A DNA stretch of 64,000 nucleotides, taken from contig CP133187.1 of NCBI GenBank assembly GCA_030913685.1, forward strand, positions 682,001-746,000, read 5' to 3'. A program made the position numbers and the translations under genes. The stretch comes from Oscillospiraceae bacterium MB24-C1. Its GTDB lineage: Bacteria > Bacillota > Clostridia > Oscillospirales > Ruminococcaceae. Of the stretch, positions 53,307 through 60,447 are shown one piece after another (position 1 is the first letter of the stretch; every line of letters begins with the position of its first letter). Below the pieces are notes generated by a model. The model was not told where the DNA came from and did not search any database. It saw only the letters and a list, made by a program, of their open reading frames with translations.

Positions 53307-53467
53307 TTAAATTCTCACTTATCGCTGCTGGGCAGATAATAACTCGTTCCTATAGCCTTTTTAAAATATGATACTAATGTTTTTGCAATTTCAACGCATT
53401 GAAAAATTTTCACTATTATGTTATTATTGTTGGATATTATTTCCATAAGAAAGGAAGTTATAAAGTA

Positions 53468-54403
53468 ATGAAAAAACTATTATTGTTAGCGCTTTTAGTC
53501 TCACTTATTATTCTTGCACTTCCAACTTCTGTAATAGCTGCAGACCCACCAGAACCTTTTGATTTTTCAAAGTTACTCACCGAGGAGGGCGATGTTCTTA
53601 TAGGATCTTCACCCGCTGTTTTTACACTGACAGGTGGCTTTTGCTTTACTGCCGATGACCTTTCATCGCTAGACGGTATTCTTTCCACAGCTACATTAAA
53701 TGGCATACCCGTCTTTTTGTTAGACAGCCCCACGAGGCCAACAACAATATTACCTGCCGCCCAGACAAGTGAGCACAATAAAACAATTTACTATATACCT
53801 AGTTCGACAGATCATTTAGTGGGTTACGATAGTTATAGTACTTTCTCTTTTGATATCCGCCGCACAGAAAGCTCCGATACAATTGGCTATGCTATTTATT
53901 CGGGTGGTACATATAAATGTAATGAAAACTATTGTGACATGTACTTATATATCAGCTCGAATAATGCCGTGTATCCTATAATAGTTGCAGTCTCCGACGC
54001 GGACGGTGCCCCCGAAGTGGCTTGGAGCAAGCATTGGCCAACAAACAATGAAGAACTTACCGTTTTTTTACAAGAAAAACTAGATACCAATAACAACTAT
54101 ACTTTTTACATCACGCCTACCTTTGGTAAAAAGAGTTCATCGCACAAAAACTTGCTCTATCTTCCCATTACCGCTAATGCGGGTAAAGGCGGCAGCATTA
54201 CCGAACCAGGTGAAAAGCTCTTTAGACCCGGCGATATCAACCAAAAATACACCATCACCGCCGACGAAGGCTACACCATCTACTATGTTCAGGTGGACGG
54301 AAAGGCTGTTCCCAATAGCATCAACTGCGGCGATACAGCCGCCTTCACCTTTGACGCCATCTATGGCACCAGAAGCATAAACGCTGTCTTTAAAAAGAAA
54401 TAA
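53468..54403 (+). CDS. Secreted protein with a C-terminal divergent beta-repeat domain
   Basis: 311 residues from ATG 53468. Signal peptide LLLALLVSLIILALPTSVIA, ending before ADPPEP. The central part (about 30-225) is beta-rich and unfamiliar. The last 80 residues (ITANAGKGGSITEPGEKLF ... YTITADEGYTIYYVQVDGK ... GTRSINAVFKKK) form a divergent InlB-B-like repeat common on clostridial surface proteins. No sortase motif or membrane anchor is seen, so it may be released or bind the wall. Upstream 24 codons of open frame are excluded because GAAAGGAAG lies just before this ATG. Confidence 0.75.
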   Translation: MKKLLLLALLVSLIILALPTSVIAADPPEPFDFSKLLTEEGDVLIGSSPAVFTLTGGFCFTADDLSSLDGILSTATLNGIPVFLLDSPTRPTTILPAAQTSEHNKTIYYIPSSTDHLVGYDSYSTFSFDIRRTESSDTIGYAIYSGGTYKCNENYCDMYLYISSNNAVYPIIVAVSDADGAPEVAWSKHWPTNNEELTVFLQEKLDTNNNYTFYITPTFGKKSSSHKNLLYLPITANAGKGGSITEPGEKLFRPGDINQKYTITADEGYTIYYVQVDGKAVPNSINCGDTAAFTFDAIYGTRSINAVFKKK

Positions 54404-54452
54404 AGGTCTCTTCATCTAAAACTGAACGTTTAAATAACTGGAGGTAGTGAAA

Positions 54453-54806
54453 ATGAGACCAAAAGAAGTTTTGCTATTGTTTATTGACTCTTTTAATGAG
54501 GCCGATGCCGAAGCATTATCATTACTCTATGCAGAAGACGCCATCAACTACCAAGTAGCAAATGAACCGGTACGCGGTCGTGAAAATATTAAAAAATTCT
54601 TTAAGGATGAATTTGAACAAGCCAAGATGGTTTGTATCGTGGAAAATATTTTTGAGGATGGGCAGTGGGCAATTATGGAATGGCGTGATCCCCTGGGGCT
54701 TCGAGGTTGCGGATTTTTTCAGGTTGTGAATGATAAAATTGTTTTCCAACGTGGCTATTGGGATAAGCTTTCTTTTCTTAGGCAGCATGGATTGCCGATT
54801 GAATAA
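54453..54806 (+). CDS. SnoaL-like (NTF2 fold) protein
   Basis: 117 residues from ATG 54453 (GGAGGTAGTGAAA upstream). The NTF2/SnoaL pattern is clear: an N-terminal helix (VLLLFIDSFNEADAEALSLL), YAEDAINYQV, VRGRENIKKFFKDEF and a strand pair ending in IVFQRGYWDKLSF. Members bind small hydrophobic ligands or act as isomerases. The ligand is unknown. It is 50 bases downstream of the secreted protein gene, possibly co-transcribed. Confidence 0.8.
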   Translation: MRPKEVLLLFIDSFNEADAEALSLLYAEDAINYQVANEPVRGRENIKKFFKDEFEQAKMVCIVENIFEDGQWAIMEWRDPLGLRGCGFFQVVNDKIVFQRGYWDKLSFLRQHGLPIE

Positions 54807-54924
54807 CACGTTATGAGAATAACGCAAGCAAATAAATTACGATTTCTGAGCCGTATGACTGGCAATATCCTGAAAGGGAAATCATATTATGTAACAATGT
54901 ATTTTTTGAAAGGTAGTGTTACAT

Positions 54925-55674
54925 ATGTCCTCATGCCCCTCAGGATTTTTATATACCGTCCGACCTGGCGACTCTTTATGGCAGATCGCGCAACGTTTTC
55001 ATACATCCATACCGGAAATCGTGTTATTAAATCCCGAACTTGATATAAATAATCTGTCTATCGGGCAAACGCTCTGCATTCCTCAGGAATACAACCCCTA
55101 TAAGACGCCCATGCAACCTGTTCCCTTTTGCATCAGCACGACAGAACAGACACTCAGCAACCACCTGAGAATGTTGTGGGAACAGCATGTTTATTGGACG
55201 AGACTGCTCATTCTCAGCATGGCTTTTGAATTACCGAATACGGACCCCGTCGCCAATCGTCTCCTGCGTAACCCCAAAGATTTCGAAGCGGCTCTGAAAC
55301 GATTCTATGGAGAGGACCTTGCAGCAAAATTTTCAGAGTTATTTACAAGTCATCTTACAATTGCCGTCGAGCTTGTTAAATCTGCAAAAGCGGGCGACAG
55401 TACCGCAGCGGCCGACACAGAGAAACGATGGTACGCAAACGCAACTCAAATTGCAACTTTCCTTGGTAAAATCAATCCGTATTGGTCTGCTCAGGCGTGG
55501 CAGAAAATATTATATGACCACCTTGCCATGACAAAATCTGAAGCTGTCTATTTCTTAACCCAAAAATATGCAGACACGATCAATGTGTTTGAAAAAATTG
55601 AACAGGAAGCATTAATAATGGCCGATATGATGACTCAGGGTATTGTAAAGCAGTTTCCAAAATATTTCATATGA
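54925..55674 (+). CDS. LysM protein with a helical C-terminal domain
   Basis: 249 residues from ATG 54925. A LysM domain (about 9-54: FLYTVRPGDSLWQIAQRF ... SIGQTLCIP) is followed by a helical domain of about 190 residues (MLWEQHVYWTRLLILSMAF, LLRNPKDFEAALKRFYG, RRWYANATQIATFLGKINP-like). Homologous bacillar proteins are often mislabelled acetylglutamate kinase; there is no kinase motif. No signal peptide is seen, although LysM domains bind peptidoglycan, so a spore-coat location is possible. AAAGGTAGTGTTACAT precedes ATG. Confidence 0.82.
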   Translation: MSSCPSGFLYTVRPGDSLWQIAQRFHTSIPEIVLLNPELDINNLSIGQTLCIPQEYNPYKTPMQPVPFCISTTEQTLSNHLRMLWEQHVYWTRLLILSMAFELPNTDPVANRLLRNPKDFEAALKRFYGEDLAAKFSELFTSHLTIAVELVKSAKAGDSTAAADTEKRWYANATQIATFLGKINPYWSAQAWQKILYDHLAMTKSEAVYFLTQKYADTINVFEKIEQEALIMADMMTQGIVKQFPKYFI

Positions 55675-55780
55675 GAAAGACGGTAAATCAACACGTTTTT
55701 CACTCAGTAATTGGCACTACATTCTCGCAAATAGAAAAGCTAAAAAAGGCGGTTAAAACCGATAAATGTAGTCACTCATG

Positions 55781-55820
55781 AAAAAAAGCGCTTCGGAATT
55801 ACATTCCAAAGCGCTTTTTT
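55781..55820. terminator. Bidirectional terminator
   Basis: AAAAAGCGCTT.GGAAT pairs with ATTCC.AAGCGCTTTTT around TAC, with A and T runs outside. It separates the LysM gene from the convergent minus-strand gene. Confidence 0.88.
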
Positions 55821-55923
55821 ATGTGCTTTCTGCTCATATAGAATATCATAACTCTTACCTTCAGTCTTTATCCAGACTTGAACTATCACTTCGTATTATG
55901 CTCATAATCTATATGATAACTTT

Positions 55924-56838
55924 TTATTTATTTATCTTCTCGTAATTGTTTTCGTCAAACTGATAAACAATTCCTCCATTAGGAGCTATTATGTTCATTT
56001 TTTGAAAATAGGGTTCTCTTTGCATATTAGAACCTGCTACAAAATGAGTTACCAAATATTCGTGAGTAAATCCCAAACTATCTACAGCCACAACATTGGA
56101 AGTAAGGATTTGTCCATCATTTATAGAAAATTTATCGTCAATATCAAGCGTAAATGTTTCACTTAATCCATTCTCTTTTTCTGAAATTACATCTGTTTCT
56201 TTTATGATTTTATCATTCACTTTAATCACATATTTTATATCAACAAAGGAATTATTCTCCTGTAACGGTTTACAACTTATATTAAGTTTTCCTTTTGCAC
56301 GATATTCATTTGATCTATAAGAAGATTCCCCAGAAAAACCAGCATAAAAATAGGGAAATACTTGCTCTTTTATGCTTGATACCCGCAACCCCATATGCTC
56401 TTCGATGTTTTTTACGCCATTATCCTCCATAATAATCTTTGGAGAAATGCTATCCGATATTTCAAAATTTTTAATTGTGGAATACTGCACTCCTGATTTC
56501 TCAAGTCGGATAATCTCTCCGTTAAAATCAAGAAATACAGACATAGTTTCTGTTACTGTCTTTGGCTCTACCATAAATGTAATAGGTACAGTGAGAGTAC
56601 CAATATCCAGTTTTCCTACTTTTGTCCAGGACTTATGAATTAAGCTTGCCTGTGCCTCTAATTTTTGATCTACCTTTTGATAGATAGAGTTAATTTGATT
56701 ATCTAACCGATTTTCAACAGAATTAATTATATTATTGGTGTTTTCAACCCTGCTTTGCAATAAATTTATCTTTACTAAGGAATAAAACTGAAAAACTATC
56801 AGTACAGCAATTAAAATACATTCTATCTGTTTTTTCAT
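55924..56838 (-). CDS. Membrane-anchored hypothetical protein with coiled coil
   Basis: 304 residues. An N-terminal membrane helix (ECILIAVLIVFQFYSLV) is followed by a coiled coil of about 40 residues (LLQSRVENTNNIINSVENR) and a beta-rich external domain (about 75-300). The topology suggests an extracytoplasmic protein on a stalk. No family is recognised. The gene is AT-rich and follows a 54-residue membrane-protein gene by 39 bases; GGAGGATAAAGAGGG precedes ATG. Confidence 0.7.
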   Translation of the reverse strand: MKKQIECILIAVLIVFQFYSLVKINLLQSRVENTNNIINSVENRLDNQINSIYQKVDQKLEAQASLIHKSWTKVGKLDIGTLTVPITFMVEPKTVTETMSVFLDFNGEIIRLEKSGVQYSTIKNFEISDSISPKIIMEDNGVKNIEEHMGLRVSSIKEQVFPYFYAGFSGESSYRSNEYRAKGKLNISCKPLQENNSFVDIKYVIKVNDKIIKETDVISEKENGLSETFTLDIDDKFSINDGQILTSNVVAVDSLGFTHEYLVTHFVAGSNMQREPYFQKMNIIAPNGGIVYQFDENNYEKINK

Positions 56839-56877
56839 TCCCTCTTTATCCTCCCGTATATTATATAAAAAACTTGA

Positions 56878-57042
56878 TTAAAGCAACCCCATAAGAGTAA
56901 ACACAATAATTCCAAAACTTATGCAAGCCAAAACTGTATATCTTGATGCAGAGTCATCATTTGAAACTTTGATTGCTTTTATCAAAAATGCAGGAAATGC
57001 CACGCCCATAATAATACTGATTAATTTGAAGGCAAATATCAT
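56878..57042 (-). CDS. 54-residue small membrane protein
   Basis: ATG 57042 with AAAGGATGAGACG upstream. Two hydrophobic segments (LISIIMGVAFPAFLI and VLACISFGIIVFTLMGLL) flank a short polar loop (KAIKVSNDDSASRY). It lies 39 bases before the coiled-coil membrane protein gene on the same strand and may form a complex with it. Family unknown. Confidence 0.6.
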   Translation of the reverse strand: MIFAFKLISIIMGVAFPAFLIKAIKVSNDDSASRYTVLACISFGIIVFTLMGLL

Positions 57043-57100
57043 CGTCTCATCCTTTCTGTTATATAAATGGTTTCATCTTAAGTTTATCATAAATAAAACA

Positions 57101-57141
57101 AAAAATCATGTATGAGTTCAAAAGCTCATACATGATTTTTT
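57101..57141 (-). terminator. Terminator directly after a tRNA remnant
   Basis: AAAAATCATGTATGAG and its complement pair perfectly over 16 bases around an 8-base loop, with a T-run on both outer sides. On the minus strand it starts 2 bases after the CCA of the tRNA fragment, the normal place for a tRNA terminator. Confidence 0.85.
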
Positions 57142-57142
57142 A

Positions 57143-57165
57143 TGGTGCGGTAGATGGGACTTGAA
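57143..57165 (-). other. tRNA 3'-end fragment, probable attachment site
   Basis: Read on the minus strand, 57165-57143 is TTCAAGTC followed by CCATCTACCGCACCA: a T-loop, the 3' side of the T-stem, the 3' acceptor strand, and CCA. The 5' side of the T-stem and the rest of the tRNA are missing, so it is a partial copy. This is what is left at the far end when an element integrates into the 3' end of a tRNA gene. The acceptor strand would pair with a 5' GCGGTAG, seen in some class II tRNAs such as Leu; identity uncertain. The element would lie at higher coordinates. Confidence 0.65.
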
Positions 57166-57520
57166 CTCTAAAAAAACAAACACATTAAAAACACCGACAC
57201 TGGTTTTTAGCTTATCCAAGCCGTTTTTCGCATTATAAAAATGCTATAAAATTATCATAATGTAGATCGAACAAAAAAAGTGTGGTCAAAAAAATAATGA
57301 AAACTGAATGCGAAACTTTTAATTTCAACCTGCTATTAGATTACTAACCGTTAGAGCTTGGTAATTGCGGAATCTAAACATTAAACGAAGTTCGTAAGTC
57401 CTAAATCAGTGTCACTGAGCTCAAACCTACGACTGAGTTACTGTGCTTGCCATTAATACAACTTAATATTTTCTGGATTTTATTTAGTCTCTTTCTCTAT
57501 GTATAAAGCTCTTATTGTGC
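57166..57520. other. AT-rich stretch next to the tRNA fragment, no supported gene
   Basis: No open frame with a start signal is seen. The position suggests the inner edge of an integrated island. Confidence 0.4.
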
Positions 57521-57830
57521 TCAAGTGTTAAACACATCAAAGGATCCACGGAAGCTGCATTCAATCAAAGCTTCCTTTTGGCTATCGTATTTTTTACTAT
57601 CATGGTAATCTGATTTATCAGAAAGATAGTTGCCTTTTACAAAAATGTACAGTCCATCTACGCCCCCATCGTTTCCGCCATCTACTAACACAAAATCATT
57701 AAATGCCATAATATAATCCGCCTCTCCATTAAGCTCCGATTTCAAATGAATGGGAAGGCAAAGGGAATTTTCTTTAAATACTCCTTGCTTCTTTCTCTCC
57801 GGTGTGTTATGGTTTAAAGCAATAAATGAA
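57521..57830 (-). pseudogene. Probable fragment of a nuclease-like protein
   Basis: The minus-strand frame contains FVLVDGGNDGGVDGLYIF, which resembles the acidic DGxNDGGIDxxYI motif near the N-terminus of AIPR-type abortive-infection or restriction-like nucleases, but only about 100 residues are present and it stops at 57521. Upstream codons run into the T-box leader on the other strand. No ribosome site fits. I read it as a leftover of a defence gene; the match is by eye and weak. Confidence 0.3.
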
Positions 57831-57849
57831 ATGCGAAGAAGGAAACTAG

Positions 57850-58099
57850 TAGAACAGAATCCGCCCTTCAGAGAGCATCCGGTCGGTGTAAGGATGCAGA
57901 CGGACTGTTTGAATACATTCCCGAGCAGCTGCCTGAATAGAGCGAGTAGGGTAAGCCGGGTACGCCCGATACAGCGTTGCGTGTGTGTTTGCACACAAAG
58001 AGGAGCATTTCGCGAGAACTGCTCAAACCAGAGGTGGTACCACGATGAATCATCGTCCTCTGTCCCGGCCCAGGGACAGAGGACGATGTTTTATTTTTG
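57850..58099 (+). ncRNA. T-box leader, apparent tyrosine (UAC) specifier
   Basis: Order: stem I with the distal hairpin GCATCC / GGATGC (57875-57897) around the conserved loop GGTCGGTGTAA; the specifier region GTTTGAATACATTCCCGAG, in which the codon after GAA is TAC (57914-57916), Tyr; stems II/III including GCCGGGTACGCCCG; the T-box AGAGGTGGTACCACG (58030-58044), whose TGGT bulge pairs with a tRNA 3' end ACCA (discriminator A, as in tRNA-Tyr); and a 16-bp perfect terminator (58051-58066 with 58073-58088) followed by TTTTATTTTT. Uncharged tRNA should stabilise the antiterminator and switch on the transporter gene. The element is clear; the Tyr assignment rests on position within the loop. Confidence 0.9.
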
Positions 58100-58124
58100 A
58101 ATGATTTGAAAAGGAGCTATTAAA

Positions 58125-59450
58125 ATGGAACAGAAGGAACATGGATTTCGAAGTCGATGGGGCATCATTCTTGCCTCTGTCGGTTCGGCGGTAGGCATGG
58201 CAAATGTGTGGGGGTTCCCCAACAAGCTGGGGAGCAACGGCGGAGGCGCTTTTTTGCTCGTCTATCTGTTTTTCGTTTTTGTGTTCAGCTATGTCGGACT
58301 GCCCGCAGAGTTTGCAATCGGACGGCGTGCAAAAACCGGTACACTGGGATCTTACGAAAACGCATGGAAAACCAGAGATGAACGAGCCGGAAAGGCCGGC
58401 GGCCTTTTGGCCTGGCTTCCTCTGGCCGGTTCCATGTGTATCGCCATCGGCTATGCCGTTATCGTCTCTTACATTTTAAAGGCACTGTATGACTCGCTGA
58501 CCGGTACGCTGATGTCCGTGGACACGGGCGCCTGGTTTGAGTCGTTCTCCCTCTCTACCTATTCCGTAGTCCCTTTCCATATCATCGTCGTATTCGGCAC
58601 CCTGCTGACGCTGCTGCTTGGAGCAAAGAGTATTGAAAAAACCAATAAAATCATGATGCCCGCCTTCTTCATTATTTTCGTTATCCTGGCAATTCGGGTG
58701 GCAATGCTCCCCAATGTTCTGGAAGGATACCTCTTTCTCCTGATTCCCCGCTGGGAAGCTTTGAAAGATCCGATGGTGTGGATATGGGCAATGGGGCAGG
58801 CATTTTTCTCTCTTTCCATTACCGGAAGCGGCATGATTGTTTATGGTGCTTATTTGGACGACCACGAGGACGTCGTCTCCATTGCCCGTCACACCGCTTT
58901 TTTAGATACCATTGCAGCGTTGGTTGCAACGCTTGTGATTATCCCTGCGTGTTTTTCCTACGGCGTGGATGTAGGGGCAGGCCCCAGCCTGCTATTTGTC
59001 ACCCTGCCCACGATTTTACAGGACGTTCCCTTCGGGCAGTGTTTTGCCGTGATTCTTTACATTGCAATGATTCTCGCAGGGATCAGTTCTCTGCAAAATA
59101 TGTTTGAAGCCGTTGCGGAATCCCTGCTGCACCGGTTTCCAAAGCTGGGGCGCAAAGTCGCGCTGGGAATTCTCTGTCTGATCTGTCTGGGTGTAGGTCT
59201 CAATATGGAGGCCATCTTCCAATGGGGGCCCTGGATGGATCTGGTGTCGATCTATATCATTCCCATCGGCGCAACCCTCGGTTCAATTTCCTGGTTCTGG
59301 ATCATGAGGAAAGAGGATCTGATGGCAGAAATCAACAGGGGCAGTTCTGTCCAGCGCGGTGACGGCTGGTATCGGACGGGCCGCTACCTCTATGTTCCCT
59401 TCGCCATCATCCTCTGCTGCGTCGCACTGTTTATGAAGGTGGCCTTTTGA
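58125..59450 (+). CDS. Sodium-dependent amino-acid symporter (SNF/NSS), probable tyrosine uptake
   Basis: 441 residues, about eleven membrane helices. The start FRSRWGIILASVGSAVGMAN, NVWGFPNKLGSNGGGAFLL and VGLPAEFAIGRRAKTG are family hallmarks (helix 1 with the sodium and substrate site). AAAAGGAGCTATT precedes ATG. The preceding T-box reads UAC, and Fusobacterium Tyt1 of this family is a Na+-dependent tyrosine transporter, so tyrosine is the best guess. The gene composition is richer in GC than the neighbouring AT-rich genes, so it may have a different history. A terminator follows at 59464-59508. Confidence 0.88.
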   Translation: MEQKEHGFRSRWGIILASVGSAVGMANVWGFPNKLGSNGGGAFLLVYLFFVFVFSYVGLPAEFAIGRRAKTGTLGSYENAWKTRDERAGKAGGLLAWLPLAGSMCIAIGYAVIVSYILKALYDSLTGTLMSVDTGAWFESFSLSTYSVVPFHIIVVFGTLLTLLLGAKSIEKTNKIMMPAFFIIFVILAIRVAMLPNVLEGYLFLLIPRWEALKDPMVWIWAMGQAFFSLSITGSGMIVYGAYLDDHEDVVSIARHTAFLDTIAALVATLVIIPACFSYGVDVGAGPSLLFVTLPTILQDVPFGQCFAVILYIAMILAGISSLQNMFEAVAESLLHRFPKLGRKVALGILCLICLGVGLNMEAIFQWGPWMDLVSIYIIPIGATLGSISWFWIMRKEDLMAEINRGSSVQRGDGWYRTGRYLYVPFAIILCCVALFMKVAF

Positions 59451-59463
59451 CGTCCACCGCATT

Positions 59464-59508
59464 GGAAAACCACGTCGGCGCGAGCCGCTTTTCTACCGTG
59501 TTTTTTCC
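59464..59508 (+). terminator. Terminator after the symporter gene
   Basis: GGAAAACCACG pairs imperfectly with CCGTGTTTTTTCC. A second hairpin, CAAGCCCAAGGG / CCCTTGGGCTTG around TAT, lies at 59586-59612. The remaining 59613-59897 is AT-rich and holds no gene I can support. Confidence 0.65.
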
Positions 59509-59897
59509 AGCTCTTTGTCTGTTAATTTTTGAGGCAGCAATAAGTAGTTTTATTCTGCTGAATTACCTGTTCTGGTACTAATTTACAAGCCCAAGGGTAT
59601 CCCTTGGGCTTGCCCTGTATAAACATTAAGCGAAATTCAGCGATTCTCTCAACTATAAGATCATATCAATAATGCGCAATTGATAAAAAAATCATTATGA
59701 ATCTATGTGTTATTTCTTATTGATCTCATCTTGATTACATAGAAAGTAAACCTGAAGAAAAGTATGTGATAATTGAACAGTAGCGAAAAGCTTCAACTGA
59801 ATGATAAGAAGGTTGGCGCTAGGGATTGTTCCTTTCGAACACTATTTTCAGTCACTGATTAAAATATATAAAACATTAATTACTGAAGGTGATAAAT

Positions 59898-60350
59898 GTG
59901 CGAGAACTCAATCCGCAAAAAGTGTTTGTACAATATCGTGACAGCGTTAATCCTTATGAGCCGGTTGTAGGCAGAAAATATACTATTACTCATTCTGACA
60001 TTACAGCGGAGCTATTTGTATTTGTTGCTGATAATTATGCTGATGATCAAGTTACCAGCATTCATGATGATGTAAAAATAGGTTGGGAGCAAACCGAAAG
60101 AGGACTTTTTTTAATAGGCTCAGTTCTTATAGATGGAGCAGGTATATTAGGTAATCCTGGAGTTAGGAATAGAATTTTTTATTCTGAAATGCCAACAGCC
60201 CTAAAAGCATTGAGACAGGCTGATAGATTCTTATTCCAAAAATATCCCAATATTGATAGCACGCCTGTGCTAATCCACTTTGTTTCAGAAAACCCTACAT
60301 ATGATAAGACTTATAATTTTGGACCTATCGGTAGATACACCCTAATTTAA
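59898..60350 (+). CDS. Staygreen (SGR) family protein
   Basis: 150 residues from GTG 59898 (GAAGGTGAT upstream; a GTG at 59889 lies within that site). It carries the Staygreen signature RKYTITHSDIT near residues 25-35, as in plant SGR (RTYTLTHSDITS), then strands ending in GWEQTERGLFLIG, NRIFYSEMPTALKALRQAD and a C-terminal FGPIGRYTL. Plant and some bacterial SGR proteins remove Mg from chlorophyll. An anaerobic Firmicute has no chlorophyll, so another tetrapyrrole or a metal-chelate is more likely; this is open. It is 97 bases upstream of a CrtI-like oxidoreductase gene. Confidence 0.82.
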   Translation: MRELNPQKVFVQYRDSVNPYEPVVGRKYTITHSDITAELFVFVADNYADDQVTSIHDDVKIGWEQTERGLFLIGSVLIDGAGILGNPGVRNRIFYSEMPTALKALRQADRFLFQKYPNIDSTPVLIHFVSENPTYDKTYNFGPIGRYTLI

Positions 60351-60447
60351 TATTTATTTCAAGCCACTTATGACAATAATACCAATATATATACTTGTAT
60401 TTGAATTGCAAGGTCTTAAAATTAAAAGATGTGGTCTTAGGTGGTAT

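Noticed and set aside
57143-57165. A complete tRNA gene at the fragment
   Set aside because: Only the T-loop onward is present; the bases before it do not pair as a T-stem, and no anticodon arm is found upstream.
57750-58100. 116-codon plus-strand frame
   Set aside because: It covers the T-box leader and terminator; the RNA structure explains the sequence.
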